Origin: Blastococcus aggregatus
GTDB taxonomy: Bacteria; Actinomycetota; Actinomycetes; Mycobacteriales; Geodermatophilaceae
NCBI RefSeq assembly: GCF_900221005.1
Contig: NZ_OBQI01000007.1
Location: 209,062-273,061, forward strand
Length of the DNA: 64,000 nucleotides
Reading direction: 5' to 3'
Positions 34,210-43,324 of the stretch are shown here, in pieces. Made by a program: the position numbers and the translations under genes. Numbering within the stretch: the stretch's first letter is position 1; every line of letters starts with the position of its first letter. The notes beneath the pieces are model-generated. The model was given only the letters and a program-made list of their open reading frames with translations. It was not told the DNA's origin and made no database searches.

Positions 34210-35620
34210 CCTCACCACCGACCTGCTCAGCGCGGGCACCGTGCCTCGACGAGCGGACGCATCACCGGTGGCGGTGGACTGGACGCTGGTGCGTCGGCTG
34301 CATCAGACAACGGCGACGGCCTTGGCCGAGGAGCTCAAGCGCCGCCCGACGCTCAGCATGATGGCGCAGCATGAGCTGGCCCGCACGCTCGTCCAGGACG
34401 GCGTCGATGAGTTGGTCCGGCAGCGGATGCGCGCCGGGCAGATGGTTCCCACGCCGGCCGAGGAGCGGGTGATCGCTGACGCGGTGTTCGCCGCCCAGTT
34501 CGGGTTGGGCCGGCTGCAGCCCTACGTGGACGACCCGCTGGTAGAGAACATCGAGGTTCACGGGTACGACAACGTGTGGATCGGTTACGCCGACGGCCGG
34601 GACGTCCGCGTTGACCCGATCGCCGACTCGGACGAGGAGTTGGTGCGGCAACTGCAGCACATCGCCGCTCGGCTGGGCCGCGCGGAGCGGACGCTAACCA
34701 CAGCCAGTCCGCTGCTCACCATGCGCCTGCCTGACGGGTCCCGGTTGGCCGCAGTCATCGAGACAGTGCCGCGACCCCATCTGGTGATACGCCGACACCG
34801 GATCCGGAACGTCGACCTCGACGACATGGTGGGTCTGCGGGCGATCGACCGGCCGCTGGCCGAGTTCCTGCGGGCGGCGGTGCGGGCGCGCAAGAACATC
34901 GTCGTCACCGGCGCCCAGGCTGCTGGCAAGACGCTGATGCTGCGGGCGCTGGCCAACGAGCTGCCGGTCGAGGAGCACCTGGCCACGATCGAGAAGCATT
35001 TCGAGCTGCTGCTGCACGAGCTGCCCGACCGGCATCCGAGGGTGGTGCCGTTCGAGGCCCGGGAGGGCACCGGCGAGCGCGGACCCGACGGCCGCCGCCT
35101 CGGCGAGGTGACGCTGACCGAGCTGGTCGAGCAGTCGCTGGTCATGAACGTCAGCCGCGTGTGGCTGGGCGAGGTCCGCGGCGATGAGGCGTGGCCGCTG
35201 ATCGAGGTGATGGAGGCGGGGGAGGGCGGCTCGGCCTGCACTCTGCACGCCCGCTCAGCCCACCACGCCCTCGAGCGGCTGGCCAACCTGTGCATGCGCG
35301 GCCGCGCCGCGGTCACCCCGGAGCATGTCTACCGGTCCTGCGCGTCGGCGATCGACCTGATCGTGCACATCACCACCGTGGACGAACGGTGGATCGGGGG
35401 CGAGCGGCACCGGTTCGTTAGCCAGGTCCTCGAGTGCAACGGCATCGGGGAGGGCGGGCGCCCGGCCGTCACCGACGTCTTCGCCCCAGGCCCCGACGGC
35501 AGGGCCATACCCGAGCACGATCCGGTGGACCTCGCCGACTACGTCCGGGTGGGCTTCGATCCCGACTGGCTCCGGCCAGGCCACGGGCGCTGGGCTGGCG
35601 CTGTCGGGGGACGACGGTGA
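34199..35620 (+). CDS. tadA: TadA/CpaF secretion ATPase
   Basis: 473 residue hexameric motor of a Tad/Flp pilus. The N-terminal domain includes ENIEVHGYDNVWIGY, typical of CpaF. Walker A is GAQAAGKT (G238-T245); IEKHFELLLHE with LVEQSLVMNVSRVWLGEVRG carries the Asp-box/Walker B region; the His-box is GGSACTLHARSAHHALERL. GTG 34199 has GGGGGC upstream. The gene overlaps tadZ before it and tadB after it (GTGA). VirB11-like ATPases also exist in T4SS, but the tadB-tadC neighbours decide for Tad. Confidence 0.93.
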   Translation: MSADLTTDLLSAGTVPRRADASPVAVDWTLVRRLHQTTATALAEELKRRPTLSMMAQHELARTLVQDGVDELVRQRMRAGQMVPTPAEERVIADAVFAAQFGLGRLQPYVDDPLVENIEVHGYDNVWIGYADGRDVRVDPIADSDEELVRQLQHIAARLGRAERTLTTASPLLTMRLPDGSRLAAVIETVPRPHLVIRRHRIRNVDLDDMVGLRAIDRPLAEFLRAAVRARKNIVVTGAQAAGKTLMLRALANELPVEEHLATIEKHFELLLHELPDRHPRVVPFEAREGTGERGPDGRRLGEVTLTELVEQSLVMNVSRVWLGEVRGDEAWPLIEVMEAGEGGSACTLHARSAHHALERLANLCMRGRAAVTPEHVYRSCASAIDLIVHITTVDERWIGGERHRFVSQVLECNGIGEGGRPAVTDVFAPGPDGRAIPEHDPVDLADYVRVGFDPDWLRPGHGRWAGAVGGRR

Positions 35621-36528
35621 GCGGCACGGGGTTGCTTGCCGGCGTCTGCGGGGCGCTGCTGATGGGCGGCCTGCTGCTAGCCGCCCACGCCCTCACCGCC
35701 CCCGAACCGCCGGCTCGGCCGCGGCGCCGCCAGCCGCGTCCGACGGCGCGGGCCGACGGCCCGGCGGTGCGGCGGCAGCGGGCGCTGTGGGTGGCCGCCG
35801 CCGTTGCGGCGGCGGTGGTGTGGCTGGCCTCGGGCTGGCCGGTCGCTGGCGTGCTGACCGGGTTGGCGGTGATCGGTGTGCCGTGGCTGCTGGCGCAGTT
35901 CTCCGGCGGCAACGCCACCGTGGAGCGGCTGGAGGCGCTGCAGGAGTGGGTGCGCCGCACCTCCGACGTACTCGCTGCGGGCGGGGGGCTGGAGCAGACG
36001 CTGATTCGTTCGGCCCGCACCGCTCCCGAACCGATCGCGGCGGAGGTAGCGGCACTGGCCGCGCGGCTTCAGGCGCGCTGGCCGACGTCCCGGGCGCTGC
36101 TGGCCTTCGCCGACGATCTCGACGACGCCGCCGGGGACCTGGTCGTCGCCGCCCTGTTGCTGGGTGCGGAGCTGCGCGGGCCGGGGCTGGCACGGGTGCT
36201 GACCGAGCTGGCGGGAAGCCTCACCGAGGACGTAACCATGCGGCGCAAGGTCGAGGCCGACCGCGCCAAGCCCCGCGCGAATGCCCGGTGGCTGCTGCTG
36301 ATCACCGTCGCCGCATCCGCGCTGGCCGCGCTCAACGGCGACTACCTGGCTCCCTACGGCACGGGAGTCGGGCAGCTGGTGCTGGCCGCTATCGCCGGGC
36401 TGATCGTCGCCTGCCTGCTGTGGATGCGCCGGCTCACCGCCCCTGCGCCGTCCCCACGCTTCCTGGTCGATCCCGACCGCAGCCTGCGGGTTCTCGGTCT
36501 CGAGCCGAACGAGCTGCCGGTCCCATGA
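35617..36528 (+). CDS. tadB: TadB-like pilus inner membrane protein
   Basis: 303 residues. There are helices at about 5-22 and 52-90, then a cytosolic T2SSF domain (about 105-240, with LEALQEWVRRTSDVLAAGGG and TRSALLAF-like text), then two C-terminal helices (about 240-280). This is the TadB/T2SSF layout: a membrane platform that couples the ATPase to pilin assembly. It begins with GTG overlapping the tadA stop and ends overlapping tadC. Confidence 0.88.
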   Translation: MSGTGLLAGVCGALLMGGLLLAAHALTAPEPPARPRRRQPRPTARADGPAVRRQRALWVAAAVAAAVVWLASGWPVAGVLTGLAVIGVPWLLAQFSGGNATVERLEALQEWVRRTSDVLAAGGGLEQTLIRSARTAPEPIAAEVAALAARLQARWPTSRALLAFADDLDDAAGDLVVAALLLGAELRGPGLARVLTELAGSLTEDVTMRRKVEADRAKPRANARWLLLITVAASALAALNGDYLAPYGTGVGQLVLAAIAGLIVACLLWMRRLTAPAPSPRFLVDPDRSLRVLGLEPNELPVP

Positions 36529-37439
36529 GCGGCATCCAGGCACTGCTGATCGGCTCCGGCGCGCTCGTCGGTCTCGGAGCGTTCCTGCTGCTGCGGGTTG
36601 TTCTCGTGGTCGAGCAGCCGCGGTTGGCCGACGCGCTGGCCCGCCTCGACGGGGGCGCGGCTCCTGTCCCGGTCGCGCCGATGCCGGAGGGAGGCGACCG
36701 GTGGGCACGCGCAACCGGCCGCGCCGGTGCCTGGGCCGCCGCCCGGCTGCCCGCCGCCGGGAGGAGCGCGCCGTCCCAGGCGCTGACGCTGATCGGCTGG
36801 ACGCCGGAGGGTTACGCCGCCCGCAAGGTCGGTCTGGCCGCCTTCGGCGCGGTGTTCGTTCCACTGTTGACCGCCGTGCTCGGCATGACCGGCGTCCGGC
36901 TGCCGGTGGTGGTGCCGGTGGCCGGATCGCTGGCGCTGGCTGGCGTGTTGTTCCTCGTCGTAGACCTGGTCGTGCGCGACCAGGCCGCCGAGGCCCGCGG
37001 TCAGATGCGGCGGGCGCTGGCGTCCTATCTGGATCTGGTCAGCCTGCGCCGCGACGCCAGCGAGGGCCCCACCATCGCCCTGGAGCGGGCCGCCGGCGTG
37101 GGGGAGGGCTGGGTGTTCCGACGGATCACCGACGCCCTGGTCGCCGCCCGGCTGGCCGGCGATCCGCCGTGGGACGGCCTGCGCCGAATGGCCGCCGACA
37201 CCGGTGTTGGTGAGCTGGCCGACGTGGCTGACATTGCCGAGGTCGCCGCCTCGGAGGGCGCGTCGATCGCGCCGACGCTGCGGGCGCGCGCGCAGTCGCT
37301 GCGGGTCCAGTTGCTGGCCGAGGAGGAGGCGGCGGCCAACACCGCCAGCGAAAAGCTCACCGCTCCCGTCGCCCTGCTGTCGATCGCCTTTCTGCTGCTC
37401 TTCCTCTATCCCGCCCTGGCCCGTCTCATGGCCACCTGA
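36525..37439 (+). CDS. tadC: TadC-like pilus inner membrane protein
   Basis: 304 residues, second T2SSF platform protein. The N-terminal helix is at about 8-29 and a helix pair at about 100-148. The cytosolic domain is RRALASYLDLVSLRRDASEG, then VGELADVADIAEVAASEGAS, and LLSIAFLLLFLYPALARLM forms the last helix. ATGA overlap with tadB. The next gene (pilin) follows after 30 bp with its own GAGAGGAACC ribosome site. Confidence 0.88.
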   Translation: MSGIQALLIGSGALVGLGAFLLLRVVLVVEQPRLADALARLDGGAAPVPVAPMPEGGDRWARATGRAGAWAAARLPAAGRSAPSQALTLIGWTPEGYAARKVGLAAFGAVFVPLLTAVLGMTGVRLPVVVPVAGSLALAGVLFLVVDLVVRDQAAEARGQMRRALASYLDLVSLRRDASEGPTIALERAAGVGEGWVFRRITDALVAARLAGDPPWDGLRRMAADTGVGELADVADIAEVAASEGASIAPTLRARAQSLRVQLLAEEEAAANTASEKLTAPVALLSIAFLLLFLYPALARLMAT

Positions 37440-37469
37440 CCCGGTGACCCCGATCCGAGAGGAACCCCG

Positions 37470-37667
37470 ATGACCTCGATACTCACTCTCCTGACCGTCG
37501 TCGGCGCGCAGCTGCGCGACCGGCTGCGCGATCTCCGCGACGAGCCGGAGCGCGGCTCGCTGTCGGTCGAGCAGGTGATCATCACTGTGGCGCTGATCGG
37601 CATCGCCGTCGCGCTGGTGGCCGTGATCGCCAACGCGGTCACCTCTCGGTCGGCCCAGATCCAGTAG
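37470..37667 (+). CDS. Flp-like pilin subunit
   Basis: 65 residues: a charged leader (QLRDRLRDLRDEPERG), then SLSVEQVIITVALIGIAVAL, a helical hydrophobic pilin core with a glutamate near position +5 of the presumed cleavage site after glycine. The size and the place after tadC fit the major pilin. No prepilin peptidase (TadV) is seen in the window, so processing would need a host enzyme or a gene beyond the edge. Confidence 0.8.
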   Translation: MTSILTLLTVVGAQLRDRLRDLRDEPERGSLSVEQVIITVALIGIAVALVAVIANAVTSRSAQIQ

Positions 37668-37768
37668 CCCGGCCCGTGCCTCACCTCGCCGGCCCGTGTG
37701 GCCCTGCGGCCGTGTCCCGGCCCTGCCCTGCTACGGGCAGCCGGGCCGGCGGCGTGGGGCGCCGACGG

Positions 37769-38140
37769 ATGTCGGGCGAGCGCGGTGCGGCGTCGGTGGA
37801 ACTGGCGGTCGCCTTCCCGGTGGTGTTGCTGCTGGTGATGACGCTGATCCAGGCGGCTCTGTGGTTCTACGCCCGCTCGATCGCGCTGGGCGCCGCCCAG
37901 GAGGGCGCCCGCGAGGGCCGCGTGCAGCCTGCCTCGACCGCGCGCGCCCAGTCTGCCGCCGAGGGCTTCCTCGACCAGACCGCGCAGGACCTGCTCGTCG
38001 CCCGGAACGTGACCGTGACCGGCTCGCCGAGCAGCATCGAGGTGACCGTCACCGGCAGCTCGCTCAGCCTCTTCCCCGGCCTGTCGGGCTGGTCGGTGAC
38101 CCAGACCGCCGTCGGCCCGGTGGAACGGCCCACGCCATGA
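37769..38140 (+). CDS. TadE-like pseudopilin 1
   Basis: 123 residues. GERGAASVELAVAFPVVLLL is the typical TadE start: a short basic leader, then a pilin-like helix with glutamate. The rest is a small extracytoplasmic domain. ATG 37769 is chosen as it begins at this motif; the frame is open upstream to 37676. ATGA overlap with the next gene. Confidence 0.85.
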   Translation: MSGERGAASVELAVAFPVVLLLVMTLIQAALWFYARSIALGAAQEGAREGRVQPASTARAQSAAEGFLDQTAQDLLVARNVTVTGSPSSIEVTVTGSSLSLFPGLSGWSVTQTAVGPVERPTP

Positions 38141-38562
38141 ATGCCCAGGCCAGGGAGCGGGGGTCGGTGTCGGTCGAGCTGGCGCTGCTGGCCCCGGCGC
38201 TCCTCCTGCTGCTGTCCTTCGCCGTCGTCGCCGGCCGCACCCAGATCGCCGAGGGTGCCGTCCAAGAGGCCGCACGAGCCGCCGCGCGGGAGGCATCGCT
38301 CGCCCGCGACGCTGCCACCGCCGCCGCACGGGCCGGCGCCCAGGCGGAGCGCACCCTGGCCGCTCAGGATCTGCGCTGCGAGCGCACCACGGTGGACGTC
38401 GACACCGCGGGGTTCCAAGCCCCGCTCGGCCAGCCGGGCGACGTCACGGTGTCGATCACCTGCGTGGTCGGCATGGCCGACCTGTTGGCCCCCGGCCTCC
38501 CCGGCTCGGTCACCGTCGAAGCCTCCTTCATCAGCCCCATCGACGCCTACCGCGAACGATGA
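38137..38562 (+). CDS. TadE-like pseudopilin 2
   Basis: 141 residues. RERGSVSVELALLAPALLLL, again a TadE leader and helix, then an alanine-rich helix (AARAAAREASLARDAATAAA) and a small domain with two cysteines (DLRCERTTVDV and SITCVVGM) that may form a disulfide outside the cell. Both ends overlap neighbours. Confidence 0.85.
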   Translation: MNAQARERGSVSVELALLAPALLLLLSFAVVAGRTQIAEGAVQEAARAAAREASLARDAATAAARAGAQAERTLAAQDLRCERTTVDVDTAGFQAPLGQPGDVTVSITCVVGMADLLAPGLPGSVTVEASFISPIDAYRER

Positions 38563-39005
38563 CCGGCTACCACGGACACCGGCGGCCGGACGGAGAGCGC
38601 GGCGCCATCAGTGTCTTCCTCGCCGTTCTCGTTCCCGGGCTGCTGCTCATCATCGGGCTGGCCGTCGACGGCGGCGCGAAGGTGGCCGCGACCCAGCGCG
38701 CCAACGCCATCGCCGACGAGGCGGCGCGCGCGGGCGGACAGGCCCTCGACATCTCCGCGGCCCTCGCCGGACAGGTGCAGGTCGACCCGACCGCCGCTGT
38801 CGCCGCCGCGCAGGACTACCTCGACCGCAACGACGTGCAGGGCGCGGTGACGGTCGTCGACGGCGACACCCTGTACGTGACCACCACGATCACCCAGCCC
38901 ACCACCTTCCTGGGCCTGATCGGCATCTCCACCCTCACGGTGGAGGGCTCCGGCACCGCCGACCTGATCACAGGGACCGGCCAGAACGGGGGAGCGGGCC
39001 CATGA
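38559..39005 (+). CDS. TadG-like pseudopilin (putative Flp pilus-assembly TadG N-domain)
   Basis: 148 residues. DGERGAISVFLAVLVPGLLL, then IIGLAVDGGAKVAATQRANA, is the TadG/RHS-like N-terminus with the conserved VDGG. The large C-terminal von Willebrand domain of full TadG is absent. ATGA overlap before and after. Third of three consecutive pseudopilin genes. Confidence 0.85.
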   Translation: MTGYHGHRRPDGERGAISVFLAVLVPGLLLIIGLAVDGGAKVAATQRANAIADEAARAGGQALDISAALAGQVQVDPTAAVAAAQDYLDRNDVQGAVTVVDGDTLYVTTTITQPTTFLGLIGISTLTVEGSGTADLITGTGQNGGAGP

Positions 39006-42000
39006 CCACGCCACCGCGGGCATTCGACGTGCTGCGCCAGCTGCTCGCCCTTCTGGTGTTGGCGGCCGCCGTCGCCGGCGTCCCGATTGCGCTATGGCAC
39101 CTCGGTGGCGCTTACCTGCCCGACGAGCTGCCCTCCTGGGTGGAGGTGACCACTGCGCTGAGCGGACCGGACACCGGCGCCGTCTTCCTCGGACTGCTCG
39201 TGGTGATCGGCTGGAGTGCCTGGGCGTGCTTCGCCCTGTCGGTGGCCGTCGAGCTCGTCAGTCAGTTGCGCGGACTGCCACCGCTGCGGCTGCCCGGCCT
39301 GGCGGTCCCACAGCAGCTCGCCGGCCTTCTGGTGGCCGCCGTCCTCGGTTTCGCCAGCGCACCGCTGTTGGCCGCTCCGGCCGTGGCCGGTCCGCCGGTC
39401 GTCGCCGAACAGCCGCTTGACCACGAGGAGCCGCCGCCGGCGCCCGCCCCGCCAGCCGACACCCCGCCTACCGCACCTCCCGCGGCCGGTCCGACCTACT
39501 CGGTGCAGCCGCGCGACACTCTCGGCCGCATCGCCGCCCGCTACCTGGGCGACTGGACCCGTTTCGAGGAAATCCTCGAGCTCAACCGCGGCCGGCCCCA
39601 GCCTGACGGCGCGATCCTCATCGACCCGGGGCTGATCCGTCCGGGCTGGGTATTGATCCTTCCGCCCGACGCCAGCGTCCCCGTGGTCGACAGGACGGCC
39701 GGCGAGGTGACCGTGGGGCCCGGCGACACCCTCACCGACATCGCCGAGCAACACGGCCTGGACGGCTGGCAGCCGATCTACGCCCTCAATGCCGGCGAAC
39801 CCCTTCCCGGCGGCGGCCGATTCACCGATCCCGACCTGATCCTCCCCGGGCAGGTCCTCGACCTCCCGCCCGTAGACCCGGCAGCCGCTGGCTCTTTTTC
39901 GCCCGCCACCCCCGAACCACCGGCTGAGGAGGCACCGCCGCCACCCCCGCCGCATGAGGACGAGCCAGCCGTGCCGGCGGAGCCCTCATCGACCTCCGCC
40001 GCCTCGCCGACATCGCAGAGTCCAGCCGAGGAACCGGTGCAGTCGGCAGTCGACGCTGATGCCCTCGATGCCGACGGGGACCAGTTCCCGGCGGAACTGG
40101 CGGCCGTTCTCGCCGGCAGCGGGGCACTGCTCGCCGCAGGCGTGGGCGCGACGTGGCTGGCGCACCGCCGCCAGCGGCTGCGCCGCCGCCGCCCTGGCCG
40201 ACGGCTGATTCCCCTCCCGAAGGGGCTGTCGGCCACCCAGACGGTCGTCACCTCGGCGGCCGACGCGGGTACGGCCGACTACGACGCGCTCGACCTGGCG
40301 CTGCGCGGACTCGCCGTCCGGATCTCCGAGCACCCAGACGGGCTGATGCCCGACGTTGTCGCCGCCCGACTGCACGGCGGCCGGCTCGAGCTGCGGCTGC
40401 ACGCCCCGGCCGACAGTCCGCCGCCCGAACCGTGGACCGCCGATGACACCGGCCTGTGGTGGTTCGTGCGGCTGGACCGGGACACCGGCGTGGCCACCGA
40501 AGTGGTCCGGGCTCGCCTGGCGCCATATCCGACCCTGGTCACCATCGGGACCGACGGCGGCGACCGTTGGCTGCTCGACCTGGAACGCCTCGGCGCCGTG
40601 TACGTGACCGGACCGGCCGACCGCCGCACGGACTTCGCCCGGCACCTGGCCGCCGAACTGGCCGTCAACAGCTGGTCGGACCACCTCACTGTCACCACCG
40701 TTGGTTTCGGCGAGGAACTGCTCGACCTGGCACCGCACCGGGTCCAACCGACCGACACCGCCAACGATCCCGCTCTGCACGCCGCGCTGCGGGAAGCGGC
40801 CGAGCGCGACACCGACGACGTGCTGGACGGGCGGTTGCGGGCCGGAGCGGGGGACGGCTGGATGCCGCAGGTCGTCCTCAACCCACAGACGCCAGATCAG
40901 GGCGGCGAACTGACCGAGGCCGCCGCTGCTTTGCCCGCCCGCGAGCGGCGCGCCGCGGTCGCACTCGTGCTCGGCGTCGACGCGGGGGAGGCCGGCGACG
41001 AGTGGCTGCTGACGCTGACGGACGACGGGTCGCTGCTCATTCCGGCACTGGGGCTGCGGCTACCGGCTCCACAACTGACCGCCGAGCAGGGTCGCGACAT
41101 CGCCACGCTGCTGGCCTTCGAGCGTGACTCCAATGACGACCCAATCCCCGTCGCCGCCGGCGACCGCCCCTGGCAGGTGCACACCGACGCCGCCGGCGCC
41201 CTCCGCAACGACGCATCCGATTCGGGCATCACCGAGCCACGGGTCCAACTGGCCGCCCCGCAGACGGTCGTACGCAGGTCCACCACTGCTGCAGCAGGCG
41301 ATGCCACGCCGCGCTCGCCGACCGACATTGCCGCCCGAACGACGTCGTCGGCGAGCGATGCCGCCGAGGCGCCGGGGCGTGCGGCGCCAGCCGACATGCG
41401 CAGCCGGATCGAGGACGACCTCGCCCAACTCGACCGCGATCTCGCCGACTGGTGGTCGCCAGAATGCGCCCGGCCGCGGCTGACGCTGCTCGGACCGGTC
41501 ACCCTGAGCGCGCACGGTGATGAGGCGGCCGTCGCCCGGTCCGGGCTGCGGCGCCGTTACGAGGAGACGGTCGCCTACCTCGCCACCCGCCCGCACGGCG
41601 CCACCGCCGACGAGGCCGCCACCGCGCTGCAGCCTGCCCGCGGCGGCAGGGCCGACCCGGTCAGCGCCCGCGCCTACGTCCACCGGGTCACCGCCGGCGC
41701 CCGCGCCTGGTTGGGCACCGATCCCGCCACCGGCCAAAAGCACGTCAGTTCCGGCCACCGCGGCCGCTACACGTTGACCGGCGTGCTTGTCGACGCCGAC
41801 CTCTTCCGCCAGCTGCGCGCCCGCGCCGCTGTCCGCGGAAACGACGGCCTGCCCGACCTGCTGGCCGCCCTTCAGCTGGTGTCTGGCTCGCCGTTCGCCC
41901 AGCGCCCGGCCGGCTACGAGTGGCTGGACGGCTTGGACCTCACACTCACCGCCGCGGTCTGCGACGTCGCCCACCAGGTCGTCACCGCCGCCCTCGCCGA

Positions 42001-42241
42001 CGGCGACCTGGCCGCCGCCGGCACCGCCTCGGCCACCGCCCTGCTTGTGGCGCCGGACGACGAACAAGTGCTGCTGGACGCGATGTGGGTGGCCTACCAC
42101 CAGGGCAACCGCGCCGAGGCCGAGACCTACGTCGCTCGCATCGTGGCCGTCCACGACGGTGAGGACGAGATGGACCTGCCCATGAGCACCGCGGAGACCA
42201 TCAACCGCGCCCGCCGGCAGTTCCTCGACCGTGCCTCGTGA
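39002..42241 (+). CDS. Giant membrane protein with LysM and BTAD domains
   Basis: 1079 residues. Three N-terminal helices (about 15-33, 58-80 and 103-123). An extracytoplasmic Pro-rich part carries two LysM-like repeats: YSVQPRDTLGRIAARYLGDW (about 165-225) and VTVGPGDTLTDIAEQHGLDG (about 240-295), which should bind peptidoglycan. A further helix (about 365-385) is followed by a basic stretch. The large cytosolic remainder ends in a BTAD-like helical repeat domain (about 820-1075; LRRRYEETVAYLATRPHGAT and VLLDAMWVAYHQGNRAEAET). A protein joining the cell wall to a cytosolic BTAD domain in a pilus operon may be the assembly hub. Confidence 0.85.
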   Translation: MTTPPRAFDVLRQLLALLVLAAAVAGVPIALWHLGGAYLPDELPSWVEVTTALSGPDTGAVFLGLLVVIGWSAWACFALSVAVELVSQLRGLPPLRLPGLAVPQQLAGLLVAAVLGFASAPLLAAPAVAGPPVVAEQPLDHEEPPPAPAPPADTPPTAPPAAGPTYSVQPRDTLGRIAARYLGDWTRFEEILELNRGRPQPDGAILIDPGLIRPGWVLILPPDASVPVVDRTAGEVTVGPGDTLTDIAEQHGLDGWQPIYALNAGEPLPGGGRFTDPDLILPGQVLDLPPVDPAAAGSFSPATPEPPAEEAPPPPPPHEDEPAVPAEPSSTSAASPTSQSPAEEPVQSAVDADALDADGDQFPAELAAVLAGSGALLAAGVGATWLAHRRQRLRRRRPGRRLIPLPKGLSATQTVVTSAADAGTADYDALDLALRGLAVRISEHPDGLMPDVVAARLHGGRLELRLHAPADSPPPEPWTADDTGLWWFVRLDRDTGVATEVVRARLAPYPTLVTIGTDGGDRWLLDLERLGAVYVTGPADRRTDFARHLAAELAVNSWSDHLTVTTVGFGEELLDLAPHRVQPTDTANDPALHAALREAAERDTDDVLDGRLRAGAGDGWMPQVVLNPQTPDQGGELTEAAAALPARERRAAVALVLGVDAGEAGDEWLLTLTDDGSLLIPALGLRLPAPQLTAEQGRDIATLLAFERDSNDDPIPVAAGDRPWQVHTDAAGALRNDASDSGITEPRVQLAAPQTVVRRSTTAAAGDATPRSPTDIAARTTSSASDAAEAPGRAAPADMRSRIEDDLAQLDRDLADWWSPECARPRLTLLGPVTLSAHGDEAAVARSGLRRRYEETVAYLATRPHGATADEAATALQPARGGRADPVSARAYVHRVTAGARAWLGTDPATGQKHVSSGHRGRYTLTGVLVDADLFRQLRARAAVRGNDGLPDLLAALQLVSGSPFAQRPAGYEWLDGLDLTLTAAVCDVAHQVVTAALADGDLAAAGTASATALLVAPDDEQVLLDAMWVAYHQGNRAEAETYVARIVAVHDGEDEMDLPMSTAETINRARRQFLDRAS

Positions 42242-42379
42242 CGACGGCCGCTGGCTGCATCCACCACAACGAGGGAAGCGTCCAACCTGGACGAACCGCA
42301 GTCCGGGACGTCCGGGACCTTCGCCGGCAGGTCGAGGTGTCGTACCTGCTGACCACACTCGAGTGCGCAGGCCCTCGGG

Positions 42380-42871
42380 ATGGAAGGAGAGACGCTGGTC
42401 ATCATCGACCCGATCGCCGCCGACCTCGACCTCGACGAGGTAGAGGTCGCGCTGCTGAATGCCGCGGTCGGTGACTACGCCGCCGAGGCCGCCGTGCTGC
42501 TGCTCGCCAACGACGGTTACTGGCCGGCTCATCTGCCCGCCGCTGGGATGATCACGGTGGAGGCCGAGCCGGTCGGCGGGCAGATGTGGGCGCGCATTGA
42601 GTGGGCCGAGCTCGACGCTGCCCTCGCCGACGGGCGGCTGCCCGGCAGCCCGGAGGAGCTTGCGGTGCTCCGGGTAGCCGTAAGCCTCGCCGACGGCCGG
42701 CCGGTCGACCTTGCCGACGTGGTGGTGGCGCTGGACCGTCGCAGACTCGGCCTGGTGCTCGCTGCGTTTGCGCACGCCGCCGGCAGCCACGATCACTGCG
42801 CTCCGGCCGGCCAGGGCGTAGACCCCGACCTCCGGCTGGGACCGCTGATCGCCTGGCCGGCTCGGCACTGA
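42380..42871 (+). CDS. Hypothetical protein
   Basis: 163 residues, no family recognised. It is acidic and soluble-looking: IIDPIAADLDLDEVEVALLN, then WARIEWAELDAALADGRLPG and VDLADVVVALDRRRLGLVLA. ATG 42380 lacks a clear ribosome site; AAGGAGAG lies inside the first codons. The 138 bp gap after the LysM-BTAD gene shows no other gene. Confidence 0.55.
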   Translation: MEGETLVIIDPIAADLDLDEVEVALLNAAVGDYAAEAAVLLLANDGYWPAHLPAAGMITVEAEPVGGQMWARIEWAELDAALADGRLPGSPEELAVLRVAVSLADGRPVDLADVVVALDRRRLGLVLAAFAHAAGSHDHCAPAGQGVDPDLRLGPLIAWPARH

Positions 42872-42878
42872 TCCAGCC

Positions 42879-43136
42879 ATGCCCTATCCGCCGCGGCCAC
42901 AGCTTCGCCCGCTGCCCGCCTTCGCCGGTACTGCCCGCACCGGCACCGTGCCCAGTCTGCGGCTGCAGACGCAGCTGGAGGCCTTCGTCCTCGCCGAGTA
43001 CGCCGCCGGCCGCTCGCTGCGGCAGATCGCCGAGCTGATCGACCGTTCGCCCACCGCAGTCCGCCGCGTGCTGGACAAGCACGGGGTTCCACGGCGCGCG
43101 GTCGGCGCTCCACGGCAGGGTGCCCAGCGTCCCTGA
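42879..43136 (+). CDS. Small HTH protein
   Basis: 85 residues. VLAEYAAGRSLRQIAELIDR, then SPTAVRRVLDKHGVPRR is a resolvase/invertase-like helix-turn-helix of the kind that often stands alone in actinobacterial elements. The N-terminal third is proline-rich. It lies 7 bp after the 42380 gene and is the last gene before the regulatory gap at 43137-43324. It may regulate transfer genes. Confidence 0.65.
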   Translation: MPYPPRPQLRPLPAFAGTARTGTVPSLRLQTQLEAFVLAEYAAGRSLRQIAELIDRSPTAVRRVLDKHGVPRRAVGAPRQGAQRP

Positions 43137-43271
43137 CCGAAACCCGATCGAGGGCCGGCATCCGCCGGCGTGCGGCGTCGGGGCTCCGGTAATCCTCCAG
43201 TCGTCCGCCGGTGAGAGTCGTTCGGTACCACCCCAGCGCCGGCACACACTTCACCTCGGCCGATGACCGCT

Positions 43272-43302
43272 CTCCAGTTTGCTAACTGGAGGACTTCTGG
43301 AG
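43272..43302. promoter_or_regulatory. ACTGGAG repeat, site C, with inverted third copy
   Basis: CTCCAGT (43272-43278), then ACTGGAG-GACT-TCTGGAG (43285-43302). The direct pair has the 11 bp spacing of sites A and B; the inverted copy makes CTCCAGTT-TGCT-AACTGGAG, a perfect 8 bp palindrome. It lies 23 bp before the first start of the transfer operon. Confidence 0.6.
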
Positions 43303-43324
43303 GCCCGGACGACACGGTCGGCGC

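Noticed and set aside
41060..42880. A 606-codon minus-strand frame
   Set aside because: Antisense shadow of the LysM-BTAD gene and the gene after it; no domain and no ribosome site.
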